A stretch of 64,000 nt of DNA from Nemophila menziesii (GCA_029959085.1 JARWIR010000002.1:66890154-66954153), one strand, 5' to 3'. Positions 10,424 through 22,324 are shown, numbered from the stretch's first letter. A program made the numbers and translations. Notes: generated by a model from the sequence alone, not told the origin.

Positions 10424-10620
10424 GCTAATTCACATTATTTTGTTCAATTTGCTAATAGGTATGTAAAAAAAAATTAAATTGAACTTTTTTTTGGGTAAAA
10501 ACTAATTTAATGTTATAAATTAGGAGCTGTGCGGAACAAGCTATATCAGGTTTACAAGGTTCAGAACTCGGAGGTCAAAGTATTCGACTTTCATGGTGAA
10601 GAAGTTCTTCAAACAAACAA
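10424..10620 (+). pseudogene. Captured RRM exons of an RBP45/RBP47-type RNA-binding protein
   Basis: Exon 10424-10458 (YFVQFANR) splices in phase to exon 10524-10620, giving SCAEQAISGLQGSELGGQ, then SIRLSW, then a TGA at 10597-10599, then RSSSNKQ. This is the C-terminal half of the third RRM of the plant RBP45/47 family (nuclear poly(A)/U-rich RNA binding; typical ending LSWGRSPSNKQ). The Gly codon after Trp has become a stop. A preceding block (about 10160-10250) may belong to another captured gene and was not recognised. Confidence 0.8.
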
Positions 10621-10744
10621 GTTTTATTTTATAATATTTTTAACTAACGATTTTTTATTAATATATAATTTTTATTTAACCGGAGCAAGCTTAGTTTATA
10701 TTTAAACACGTTGGCTAGCCCGATAATCGCGTCACTAAGCTTAT

Positions 10745-11190
10745 ATTCGTCAAGCAATTGAGGCTTCTAGAATTTCTTGGTAGTGCTATTTTGAAGGATC
10801 CAGAGGTGAATTTTCATTTGTTGAAATATATATTCTTTAAGTTTTATTTTTCTCGCATTTTTATTATTGGTTGTTTCTTTATGATCAGGTCCCTGTGGCT
10901 GGTTACCCAAGTGTTGAGCGGACAGTCTCCAGGTCTTGCATTACCTAAATGTACATTTCATGCCTTGCCACTTCACAAAGATGATCGTTACCTGGATGAA
11001 CCAACAATGCACACTATGACACTATGAAGAGAATTAAGGTACTGGTTCTGATTTTTACTTTGAATGAGTATATCACTTCCCTTTTGAGGATTTATTCTGA
11101 AATCCACCTGTTTATTGACAGCTTTATGCAGAGTCACTATCATGTTTCGGAGGAGGATCTCCTTAAATCTGCTTCTTCTTAACATTTAGA
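10745..11190 (+). other. Unrecognised exon-like blocks at Helitron 3' side
   Basis: Blocks bounded by plausible splice signals, such as AG|GTGAATTTTC at about 10805 and GATCAG|GTCCCTG at about 10890, contain peptides such as LPLHKDDRYLDEPTMHTMT. I could not place them in a family. A duplicated segment (TGATTTTTACTTTGAATGAGTATATCACTTCCCTTTTG-like) occurs at about 11048 and again at 11221, suggesting a small tandem duplication of about 170 bases. Confidence 0.35.
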
Positions 11191-11384
11191 GATTCGAATT
11201 ATTAAAAACACTTTCAGGATCTGATTTTTACTTTGAATGAGTATATCACTTCCCTTTTGTGATTTATGGTTTGTGTAGTTTTTTGTGCAAAATGCATCAT
11301 ACTTTATTTTTCAGTTTATTTTTATCTCAAGAATTGTTTGTTTATTTTGTATTAAATTATTTTTTCTAAATCAATATTGTAAGA

Positions 11385-11556
<172 letters not shown>

Positions 11557-11681
11557 TAATATAATTATTTATAATTCACATGAAATTAATAAATGATTAT
11601 AGATATATACATAATGATATTATATATTTAGCATTAACTATAGAATTGTAATCAAATAAGGAAAAGATGAAAAAGACACAT

Positions 11682-12125
11682 ACTTTTGGGCAAATTCGGA
11701 AGGGAAAATTGATAATTGAGACGGTCCCACGTTGATGTTTGACCCGGGAAAACTTGTCCACGTGTTGAAATACCTAATAAGTGATAATATTTACCATTTA
11801 TTATACAATTGCATGAAAGTATAAGAAATTTGAAAGAGTTTTTCGGAACAACAAATACCTACTTTTGGGCAAATTTGGAATGAAAAATTGATGATTGAGG
11901 CGGCCCCACGTTGATGTTTGACCCGGGAAAGCTTGCCCACGTGTTCAAATACCTAATAAGTGATACTATTTAACATTTACTACACAATTGAATGAAAGTA
12001 AAAGATATATTGAAAGAGTTTTATGGAACAAAAAATACCTACTTTTGGGCAAGTTTGGAAATAAAAATTGATAATTGAGGCGGTCCCACTTGATGATTGA
12101 ACTGGGAAAGCTTTTCCAAGTGTTG
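11682..12125. repeat. About 180-bp tandem repeat, 2.5 copies, upstream of CACTA-1 TNP2
   Basis: Units start with ACTTTTGGGCAA at 11682, 11861 and 12041. The first two are 179 and 180 bases, and the third is cut off after about 85. Each contains GACCCGGGAAA or a variant and a CACGTGTT box. They lie between the right subterminal array and the TNP2 start, where the promoter of an En/Spm-type element would be, so they may be promoter repeats. Confidence 0.85.
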
Positions 12126-12249
12126 AAATAATTTTTAATGATGAATTGTGGAAAAAAATTGGGAGAGATTTGAGAGAAAGAAAGAGAAATTATATAATAA
12201 TGGTGTATTGGGTAAACCAATTTGCAAGTTACTGTTGGAAAACACGCTA

Positions 12250-12596
12250 CACTACTCGCGACGACACGTGTAGTCGGCAAATAGACAACTGTAGTCGTTA
12301 GAAATTAGTACTAACGACTACATGAAGTAGTCGTTAAATGATCATGACTCTAGCGACTACACGTTGGCAGTGGGAAAATAATTAAAAAATACTAAAACCC
12401 ATTAACGACTACTTACTAATTATTAACGACTACATCCTGTAGTCGAAAAAAGCAAAAATTATTAACGACTACTTGGTAGTCGCGAAACATACCATGTAGT
12501 CGTTAGAGATTTGTAGTCGAGAATGCTTCCATCTTTAGCGACTACATCCAGTAGTCGCGAGAAATTTAGTCGCTAGAGACTTGTGCGGGAGTAGTG
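12250..12596. repeat. CACTA-1 right terminal and subterminal motif array
   Basis: TAGCGACTAC / GTAGTCGCTA-type motifs fill this stretch, which ends GGAGTAGTG at 12596 before the GTG duplication. It also begins with its own CACTACTCGCGACGAC at 12250, so it looks like a 347-bp miniature element with two CACTAC-type ends. The triplets beside those two ends (CTA and GTG) do not match, so it is better read as part of CACTA-1. Confidence 0.75.
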
Positions 12597-13039
12597 GTGG
12601 GTAAGGTAATAGATTGTATGTGAGACGACTAACTCATTTGGTATGTTACAATGAACTTAGTGGAATGGCCAAATTTATATCATATTTCCACAAATATGTG
12701 ATTAGATTTGAAGCTTAAAATGAGCTTAAACAATTTATTTCAAAGATAATTAGCATGTGTTAATTAGTGTATATATGTAAATATACTTTGTAAATTCCCC
12801 ATTAGATATTAATGTTTGTAGAAGGTAGAATATTTAGCTTATAAATAACATATTATATTATTTTGTTTGAATTTTGCATCGAGCATAACCCTCTAAAAGT
12901 AGTTTAATTAAAAATACTTGAGTTCCTAAACATTTATAAAATAGTATTACATGAAACTTGCTAAGCAATGTCTTTAGGACAATCTAGTGTATAAATATTA
13001 AAATTAAAGTTGATTTGATCTTAAAATTAAACTGCATTA
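12597..13039. other. Unassigned DNA right of CACTA-1
   Basis: About 440 AT-rich bases have no counterpart in the array units and no coding signal. Together with 491-1752, it makes up the non-array DNA around the CACTA-1 insertion site. Confidence 0.45.
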
Positions 13040-13560
13040 TAATTGAGTAGTTTGAGTAGTTTCACTAATCTTTGGAAAGTCACATGGCCATGTGTTATTT
13101 GGTAATGTTAGCGGAATATTGTGTACTTTATCTCTTGTATCTTAGGACAATGCCATGTAAGAATTTTGTCCTGTCAAAATTATTAAGGATGTTAAAAAGA
13201 AGGTTGAAGATATTACTCATGTACCATTCCATTTTTTATAGATAATTGTTAATATCTTTGAACACTTGATTACAAAAGGTAGTATGTTTGGTATGATTCC
13301 TATTGATTGGTGAAAGAACCACCCTATGTTTTATATCTTTGATAAATCGTGATTCCCCAACAAAAGTTGGATTATATATAATTTATTATTTCTAATGGGT
13401 ATGGCTTGTACCCTATTGAGACTATGGTTATATTAACTTTGCATGTCCTTTAATATTACATATATAGAGTAAGATTTAATGATATTAAATAAAATAATAA
13501 TAATATTATATAGTATGTTTTGAACATCCAACAAAGTTATAATACAAAATTCCTTGAGTA
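13040..13560 (+). repeat. Remnant of F-box array unit (right part)
   Basis: It matches the array text at about 24395-24935: GAGTAGTTTCACTAAT, then CATGGCCATGTGTTATTTGGTAATGTTAG (two-part match), then TCTTAGGACAATGCCATG. It continues the unit fragment seen at 1-490. Homology stops at about 13560 near TACAAAATTCCTT. Confidence 0.8.
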
Positions 13561-14327
13561 GTGATGAGTTAGAACGCGCTCTCCACGTGCATGACAGAGT
13601 GTAGATGAATGCTAGAGTCGTTTTTACTTTTTCTCTTTCTTCCTTTTTTTTCAACAACTTATGAACTGATTCTCAGCAAAAAAACCATACAATTTCATAA
13701 TTTTTGAATTCTCTTTTTCCATATCTTTTGCTTATTACGCAATTCCTAGGATCTATAAAATATCTAACACTTTTTAGCTTTTTTCTTTTTCTTTGAATCA
13801 GTTAATTTTTCTTTGTTAGCTAGCTGCATCCTTAGCATTTTAGCTTATTCTTTACTCTTGACCATTTCTTCCATGACTCCTAACAAACATTCAAATCAAA
13901 AGAATATTACTAAACTAATTTTTAAAGACATTCAAGCTACTAAGAACAACAGTGTTGTGAAGTCATCTAGTAACTGCAAATGTGTTCAAAATAATAACAA
14001 AATGGTGGTACAAAGAACATTTTTGAATAGTAACAACAAATAGAGCCATTAAAATTGGGTAAGGCCAACCTAGTTGTATCTCAAACACGTTAGTGAGTGC
14101 AATTGTTGAGCAACAAACTACAGAGAAAACCTTAAATCTAGCACAAAATGGTCTACTCTATTCGAATGTAACATCAAAGCGGATCTCAAGTTATATTTTC
14201 ACAAACCAATCACATAGGAAGGACACATCTATCAAGACTCCTCAAAGTATACTTGATGAAGGTTCAAAAGTTTGGTCAAATTGTCTTGTAGGACAGAACC
14301 TAATATATACTTCTTTAATAGAAAGTA
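13561..14327 (+). other. Unrelated insert with LINE ORF1-like reading frames
   Basis: This insert replaces the F-box gene and its promoter expected at this place in the array. Two open stretches occur (13872-14043 from an ATG, and 14093-14328). The second ends with DEGSKVWSNCLVGQNL. This loosely resembles the W-x-NCLVG core of DUF4283-type ORF1 proteins of plant LINEs, but the similarity is short and no start or zinc knuckle is visible. It ends precisely where a GTAAGTGC splice donor follows, which is shared with all F-box copies. Confidence 0.35.
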
Positions 14328-17300
14328 AGTGCTTATCTTTTCTAAGTTTAATTTATACTTCTAATATATATTGTATATTTTGAAATCCATTTTACTCTTT
14401 TTTTAGAGTAACTATCGAAATATGTAAGTTAAAACTAATATGATATAAAACGTATATTTCACCTTGAAATGAAGATAGTTCCATCTGAGAACATACTATT
14501 ATATATACTTAAATATATTGTTCGACTGTAATAAAAACCTATGATTTAGATTTCAATTTTATTTATTTTAATGAATTGTTACATAATCAAATTCTTCTTG
14601 AAACTTAACAAACATTTATTTAATCATATAAGGCTTTCTTACTAAGATAAGCACTTATTGTGGTAGTCAGGTACAATCATATTCTTTTTGATTTTTTTTA
14701 GTAAATATGACGTCATTACATTGATTATGATTTTAATTATAATTTTTATTCAGAAACTAAAGTGTTGATTGCTTGCGGATTTCATACATCATAGAAAGAA
14801 GAGAACAAGAATCCGAAGACTACAATATTTTTTTATATTTGTCTATTATAATGCAGTATGTTTGCTATGTTTTCGTATGAGTCTCAAAATATTTGATTAT
14901 GTTAGTATGCCTTAAGTTTCTTGGTTATTATTGTGAAATATACAATTTAGTGTTGAGTAATTAAAGTATTTATCAATGACAAACACATATATATTTGAAA
15001 ACTCCATATATCTCATTTCAATAATATATAAAGAATATAATTATGTAAATGAAATTACAAGTAATTTTTTGAAATCCAAAAGTTACTTGTAATAAATATA
15101 AAAAATATTATAAAACAAATTAAAAGTCACTCCTTTCTCATGTGATTGAAAAATACAACAACAGAACATTCATTATCCAACAATGTTGGGACGTAAATAA
15201 TGAGGTAAAGATTAACAAACTAGAAATACAAAATTTACAAATTTTAGGATTTTCCACTACGAATAGTAATAGAGGTTTTTAAATTTTGTACTTAAACTAC
15301 TATTGAGGCATATATTTTTTATTTTTTATTATACAACAGTAATTTTGAGACCAAATCTATATGTCTCTAATGTATTTTTTAAAACATACAAAAATATGGG
15401 AAATTGCTCGATTGATTAAACATAATTTTCTAATGAAATACATTCTTTGTTAAAATTTATTTTGGGATGGTACAAATGAATTTATTTGAACAATTTGGGA
15501 ACACCCACTCAGATGTGAAATCTACATACACTAGAGATGAAACAAAAGTTGATGAATTTAATAAAATCGTATAAAGGGAAACACCATACTGATTTAAAAT
15601 CATGTTTTTATAGTTTACATGTCATCGTTATCGTCAGCATCTTCCATACTGGTAGCGGCATTCGAAGCATATATTATTTGATCATACTTGTATTATATCC
15701 CAACAAAGTAAAACATTGGCAATGATTTTCGGGCTAACTATAAAATGTTTATATTATTGGAACAAACAAATAGCTGCGCCATTAATTTTCCTCCTATTAT
15801 TACCTCATACACTATTTTTTTGCAGCTTTCAGTGCTCACTGGGTTGGGATTGACACAGTTTGGTGCATGGACCTTTTTTTACAATTTTTCACCACCCTTG
15901 ATTATATTATATAGCTTATTATCGATCATTGTTTAAATATTTCTGAAATATGTAATAACTTCAAAAGCATGTGACCAGGAGGCAAATATAATACGTATAG
16001 TTAAACATCATGTGTTTAATCAAGATAATAATCAACATACATATAATTTTTTTACAACACATAAAATTATACAATCCATTTAACAGTCCTTCAATATTAA
16101 GATTAATACTTTAAAGTACAAAAATATTTACCTTTATACGATTCAAGTATTGAGGAAACAGCAATCTCCCAAATAAACATAGGTACTGACAACAATTACT
16201 CACCAAAACTAAATCTCCAAGTATCATAAACTACTTTTTTTTAAATTTACATCAAATTCAGAATGTGAATTACAAACTAAAGCACTACAAAAGGATAAAA
16301 TTCTACCTACTCTTGAGTAGCGGAAGAACCTAATTATGGCCTATAATCTTATTGAGCTAACAATACTCTTTCTGTTGGGACGCACTAAAGTGATGCATAG
16401 TTAATGTAATATTACAACATCAAGTCATCAAGAACTATTTTTATAATTTGTTTAAAACCTAGAAAATAGATGAGAGATTAAATTTATGGAAAAAAAGAAT
16501 ATATATAAACCAAATGAAATAGGACATGTAAAATTTTAAATGATAAAATTTCAAGAATGTCTCCCTCATATACGTAGGGTCATGCCTTTATTAGAGTGAA
16601 TGTTAGTAGAGTTGCTTACTAATCCTTCATAATACTTTGCATATTAAGATGTGTTTCCAATATATGTATTCTTATGTAGAATATTTATGCTAAAAAAGAT
16701 CGGTTAAAAGAGCCTTAAAGAATTTCAATATCATGTATTTCAAGAGAAGTCCACAATATATTAATAAACTGAGGATTAAACTAAAAAAAATGCTATTATA
16801 GAAGATAATGGCACAAATTTTATCATGACTAAGGAGATATTAATATTGAGTAATCTTGAGGAATCCATTCTTCATGAGAAAGAGATTCTGAAGCAAAAGG
16901 CCAGGGATACATGGTCAGGGAGAGTTTGTAGCTCGAGAAACTACTACTAACATATTATAAAGGCTAGACAAGCTAGTAATAAGGTTAGAATATTAATTGA
17001 TGATTAAGGTAATATCTTATCCACTCCTGAATAAATAAAAGGAGACTTTATTAGCTTTTACAACTATATTATTGGAACTGGATATCCTAGACAAAAAGTC
17101 TGCTCAGTCAATACACTTAGAGAACGTAATATTTCTCTTAATGATGATCAAATCAAATACTTAAATCAGCCTATAACCACAACAGGAATTAAGACAGACA
17201 TATATATTTCAAAACTCTGTATATCTCATTTAAATAATATATATTAAGAAAAAAATTTGTATATGAAATTACAAAAAAAAATTGACATCCAAAAGTTACT

Positions 17301-18119
17301 TGTATAAAAAAATTATAAAACAAATTAATACTCAATCCTTTCTCATGTAATTCCAAAATAGAAAAAAAGAAAATTCATGTGAAAATGAAAAAAGAAGGTT
17401 TCAAACTACAAAAAAGTTATATATATTATTTAAAGTGGTCAATAAAGAGGATTACGAAAAAATTGTTTAAGGTTAAATTAGTTTTTAAAAATCATAAAAT
17501 AAACTCGATCTAAGTTACTTGTCTTAGATGAACCAATTGAAATATTTTGTATTGATGTTGATGGTCATGGGTGATGAGAAAAACAAAAATATTGTTGGGT
17601 AGGCCTTAGATGGGTAAGCATATTTGTATATGTGTGAGCTAGTTTCAAATACGTTAGATTGAAAAGGTGTTAGTGTATTAAGATGATGTGTATCTGAAGT
17701 GAGTGTAAAACTAGAGGAGGTAAACTTTTGTAAGATTTATATATATAATAAGATAAGCAGAATAAGTTTCCTTTCTCTTGTGGTCAAATTTATTTGTAAT
17801 TTGTTTATCAACCAAATTTAAAAAACTAAATTAAGTGATTAAAAATAACTTTTTTTTAAATAATAGGAAGACAACTTTCTTAAAAAATATAACAATAGTG
17901 TGGAAATTTTAAAAATTTCATAAATCGACCAAATTAAGAAATTTAGTGGCGTATATCTTGTTTATTTTTTTTTAGATTTTTTTAAATTTTAATTAAATTA
18001 AAATAAAAAAATAAAATAATTTTTAGAGGTTTCTATTTTTTTTATTTAACACCAATTTTAAAGAGTTAAAACCCAATCTCAACATCCACCATTAACACAA
18101 CTTACCATCAACCGCTTCT
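14328..18119 (+). repeat. Array unit U0 (F-box lost, internally deleted)
   Basis: The order is F-box 3' flank (14328-14970), first internal repeat b1 (14970-15570, cut short), unique part, LINE fragment (16560-17200), start of second internal repeat b2 (17205-17368), then directly the F-box promoter region (17368-18119). Relative to the next unit, about 2.8 kb (22535-25345) is missing; ATTCAT is present at both breakpoints. A deletion of about 680 bases in b1 (at 15575) is shared only with unit U1, so U0 and U1 are close relatives. Confidence 0.8.
16560..17200 (+). pseudogene. LINE (L1-type) ORF2 fragment in U0
   Basis: A decayed coding piece from between the endonuclease and reverse transcriptase parts of a plant non-LTR retrotransposon. 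Recognisable pieces are LKNFN.., LSNLEE..LHEKEILKQKARDTW, a degenerate IKARQA.NKVRILIDD, then a stop, then IKGDFISFYNYIIGTGYP and LNDDQIKYLNQPITTTGIK. Stops and frameshifts interrupt it. All five array copies derive from one insertion predating amplification. Confidence 0.7.
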
Positions 18120-19493
18120 ATGAAAACACTAAACATATCGAAATCTCACCTCCGCCACTTCTACAATTCAACCTCATTGATCATCATACCAACATTACCT
18201 AATGAAATCTCTATAGAAAGCCTATCAAGAATTCCTGTAAAATCACTTGTAAAACTCAAACTGTTATCAAAATATTGGTTCAAACTCATTTCTTCTTCAA
18301 ATTTTCCTAAATTCATTTATCTCAATCAATCAACAACCCTAAAAAAACTCCCCACCACATGATTTTGACATCACTTGCTAATTGGAGCAACTTAATACAA
18401 TGTCCATTTCCTTCATTAATAGAAAATCAGTCAACTAATTTAGATTATTTGGATTATCCAATGAAGTATCCCAAAAAGAAAATTAGATATTTTGGATCTG
18501 TGAATGGATTAATTTGTTTAGTATCAGAGAAAAATGATTTGGTTTTCTGGAATCCATCATTGAAAATATCTAGAAAATTGCCTTCTATAGATATTGATAA
18601 ATACCACATCAAGGCTTATGGGTTTTGGTACGATTTCTCCAATAATGATTATAAACTAATCATTTTTATGATTTTAATTACACTGATAATGTTGTATCCC
18701 ATGATGGAGTTAAGGTTTATAGTAGGAATTCTAATACTTGGAGGAGTCTTGAAACTTCCAAAGGTGGTTCATATTTTAGTAATTTGGGGTCATTTCTGAA
18801 TGAGAAGCTCCCCTGGTTATGTAGGGGATATACATCTGTTGATTATGTTAAGAAATGGTTTATTATTTCCCTTGATCTGGAGAATTACTCATATGGAGAG
18901 ATTTATCTACCATCCTATAAGGAGAAAGAGAATGGGTTATTTCATGGAATTACAGTGTTAAAGGGTATATTATATCTGATGCATTATAGTATGGGGTCTC
19001 ATATAAGCTCCACTGGTTATGTAGGGGATATACATCTGTTGATTATGTTAATAAATGGTTTATTATTTCCCTTGATCTGGAGAATTACTCATATGGAGAG
19101 ATTTATCTACCATCCTATAAGGAGAAAGAGAATGGGTTATTTCATGGAATTACAGTGTTAAATGGTATATTATATCTGATGCATTATAGTATGGGGTCTC
19201 ATATAGATATATTGGTTATGAAAAACTATGGAGTGGAGGATTCTTGGATGAAATTCGTTACCCTTCCACATATACTCGAATTGATATCCAGGCCCAATAT
19301 ACGATTATGTTTGTTTGATAATGATGAAATTTTGATTGTTTCAAGGTTTCTACTTTTTCTAAACAAATCAAAAGATCATTCAAATATGAATTACCAGCTC
19401 CATGAGTTCTTAAACTATTTCCCTGAAGTGAATTATATTGAAAGCTTAGTTTCTCCTTATGTTGATGGTATGGAAAAGAAGCCTATGGAGTAG
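18120..19493 (+). pseudogene. F-box/FBA-type gene copy 1
   Basis: It begins with ATG at 18120, and a CPR1/CPR30-like F-box protein is recognisable. Around residues 27-65 is the F-box (LPNEISIESLSRIPVKSL, then SKYW..LISSSNF), which would bind SKP1 in an SCF ubiquitin ligase. The FBA domain follows (FGSVNGLICL, LVFWNPSLKISRKLP, YGFWYDFSNNDYKLIIF, ENYSYGEIYLPSYKEKENGL). The frame is broken by a 1-nt deletion near 18303, another near 18665, and a 200-bp tandem duplication (18805-19004 repeated at 19005-19204; 200 is not a multiple of 3). The C-terminal part to the TAG at 19491 is otherwise well kept. Family call is firm. A functional protein is unlikely. Confidence 0.85.
19005..19204 (+). repeat. 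200-bp tandem duplication within F-box copy 1
   Basis: GGTTATGTAGGGGATATACA occurs at 18815 and 19015, and the 200 bases following each are nearly identical up to GGGGTCTCATATA at 18992 and 19192. No other F-box copy has it, so it is recent and private to copy 1. Confidence 0.95.
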
Positions 19494-21659
19494 AACTTAT
19501 AAGGGTTCACAAGTCCTAATCATAAGTAAGTGCTTATCTTTTCTAAGTTTAATTTATACTTCTAATATATATTGTATATTTTGAAATCCATTTTACTCTT
19601 TTTTTAGAGTAACTATCAAAATATGTAAGTTAAAACTAATATGATATAAAACGTATATTTCACCTTGAAATGAAGATAGTTCCATCTGAGAACATACTAT
19701 TATATATACTTAAAATATATTGTTCGACTGTAGCAAAAACCTATGATTTAGATTTCAATTTTATTTATTTTAATGAATTGTTACATAATCAAATTCTTCT
19801 TAAAACTTAACAAACATTTATTTAATCATATAAGGTTTTCTTACTAAGATAAGCACTTATTGTGGTAGTCAGGTACAATCATATTCTTATGGATTTTTTT
19901 TAGTAAATATGACCTCATTACATTGATTATGATTTTAATTATAATTTTTATTCAGAAACTAAAGTGTTGATTGCTTGCGGATTTCATACATCATAGAAAG
20001 AAGAGAACAAGAATCCGAGGACTACAATTTTTTTTATATTTGTCTTTTATAATGCAATATGTTTGCTATGTTTTCGTATGAGTCTCAAAATATTTGATTA
20101 TGTTAGTATACCTTAAGTTTCTTGGTTATTATTGTGAAATATATAATTTAGTGTTGAGTAATTAAAGTATTTATCAATGACAAACACATATATATTTGAA
20201 AACTCCATATATCTCATTTCAAAAATATATAAAGAATACAATTATGTAAATGAAATTACAAGTAATTTTTTGAAATCCAAAAGTTACTTGTAATAAATAT
20301 AAAAAATATTATAAAACAAATTAAAAAGTCAGTCCTTTCTCATGTGATTGAAAAATACAACAACAGAACATTCATTATCCAACAATGTTGGGACGTAAAT
20401 AATGAGGTAAAGTTTAACAAACTAGAAATACAAAATTTACAAATTTTAGGATTTTCCACTACGAAGAATAATAGAGTTTTTAATATTTTGTACTTAAACT
20501 ACTATTGAGGCATATATTTTATATTTTTTATTATACAACAGTAATTTTGAGACCAAATCTATATGTCTCTAATGTATTTTTTAAAACATACAAAAATATG
20601 GGAAATTGCTCGATTGATTAAACATATTTTTCTAATGAAATAGATTATTTATTAAAATTTAATTTGGGATGGTACAAATGAATTTATTTGAACAATTTGG
20701 GAACACCCACTCAAATGTGAAATCTACATACTTTATAGAGATGAAACAAAGGTTGATGAATTTAATAAAATCGTATAAAGGGAAACACTATACCAATTTA
20801 AAATCATGTTTTTATAGTTTATATGTCATTGTTATCGTCAGCGCCAATTATAAAATGTCCATAGTATTGAAACAAACAAATAGTTGCGCCATTAAGTTTC
20901 CTCCTATTATTACCTCATACACTATTTTTTAGCAGCTTTCTGTGCTCACTGGGTTGGGATTGACACAGTTTGTTGCATGGACCTTTTTTTACAATTGTTC
21001 AACACCCTTGATTATATTATATAGCTTATTATCCATCATTGTGTGAATATTTCTGAAATATGTAATAACTTTAAAAGCATGTGACCAGGAGGAAAATATA
21101 ATAATTATGGTTAAACATCATGTGTTTAATCAAGATATTAATCAACATACATACAATTTTTTACAACACATAAAATTACAGAATCCATTTAACAATCCTA
21201 CAATATTAATATTAATACTTTAAAGTAAAAAAATATTTACCTTTATACGACTCAAGTATTGAGGACACAACAATCTCCTAAATAAACATAGGTATTGACA
21301 ACAATTACTCACCAAAAATAAATCTACAAGTATCATAAACTATTTTTCTTTCAAAAATTAACATCAAATTCAAAATGTGAATTACAAACTAAAGCACTAC
21401 AAAAGGATAAAATTCTACCTTCTCTTAAGTAGCGGAAGAACCTAATTAGGGCCTATAATCTTATTGAGCTAGATTTTAACAATACTCTTTCTGTTGGGAC
21501 ACACTAAAGTGATACAGAGTTAATGTAACATTACAACATCAAGTCATCAAGAACTATTTTTAGAATTTGTTTAAAACCTGGAAAATAGATGGGAGATTAA
21601 ATTTATGGAAAAAAAGAATATATGTAAACCAAATGAAATAGAACATGTAAAATTTTAAA

Positions 21660-22320
21660 TGGTAAGAGTTCATGAATGTCACCCTCATATACTTAGGGTC
21701 ATGCCTTTATTAGGGTGAAGGTTAGTAGAGTTGCTTACTAATCCTTCATAATACTCTGCATCTTAAGATGTGTTTCCAAAATATGTATTCTTTTGTAGAA
21801 TATTTATGCTAAAAAAGATCGGTTAAAAGAGCCTCAAAGAATTTAAATCTCAAGTATTTCAAGAGAAGTCCACAGTATATTAATAAAATGAGGATTAAAC
21901 TTGAAGATCTACAAAATTCTATTATAGAAGATAATGGCACAAATTTGATCATGACTAAGGAGAGATTAATATTGAGTAATCTTGAGGAAACTAATCTTCA
22001 TGATAAAGAGATTGTGAAGAAAAAGGCTAGGGATACATGGTCAGGGAGAGTTTGCAGCTCGAGAAACTACTACTACCATATTATAAAGGCTAGACAAGCT
22101 AGAAATAAGGTGAGAATATTAATTGATGATTAAGGTAATAACGTATCCTCTCCTAAATGAATAAAAGGAGAGTTTATTAGCTTTCACAACTATATTATTA
22201 GAACTGATATCCTAGACAAGAAGTCTGCTCAGTCAATACACTTAGAGAACGTCATATTTCTCTTAAAGATGATCAAATCAAATACTTAAATTAGCCTATA
22301 ACCACAACAGAAATTAAGAC
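21660..22320 (+). pseudogene. LINE ORF2 fragment in U1
   Basis: The best preserved segment is an 81-codon open frame at 21888-22133 with LEDLQNSIIEDNGTNLI, LSNLEETNLHDKEI, KKKARDTWSGRV and IKARQARNKVRILIDD. This is typical of the L1-clade region before the reverse transcriptase, where related elements read ...W...G..N..FFH...K.R..RN.I..L.D. A TAA follows DD, then the frame continues into ISFHNYIIRTDI. It is a fragment with no endonuclease or RT catalytic motif left. Confidence 0.7.
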
Positions 22321-22321
22321 A

Positions 22322-22324
<3 letters not shown>

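Noticed and set aside
11966..12280. 104-codon minus-strand frame
   Set aside because: It lies across the 180-bp tandem repeats and the subterminal array of CACTA-1. Its composition is that of the repeats.
12250..12596. Stand-alone miniature CACTA element
   Set aside because: The triplets flanking its two ends do not match, while 1753 and 12596 share GTG. It is kept as the right end of CACTA-1, with the alternative noted.
15745..15936. Short frame (LTGLGLTQFGAWTFFYNF) repeated in several units as a possible membrane protein
   Set aside because: It lacks an ATG start and a recognisable domain, and it is broken by indels in other units. Hydrophobic readings are expected from T-rich DNA.
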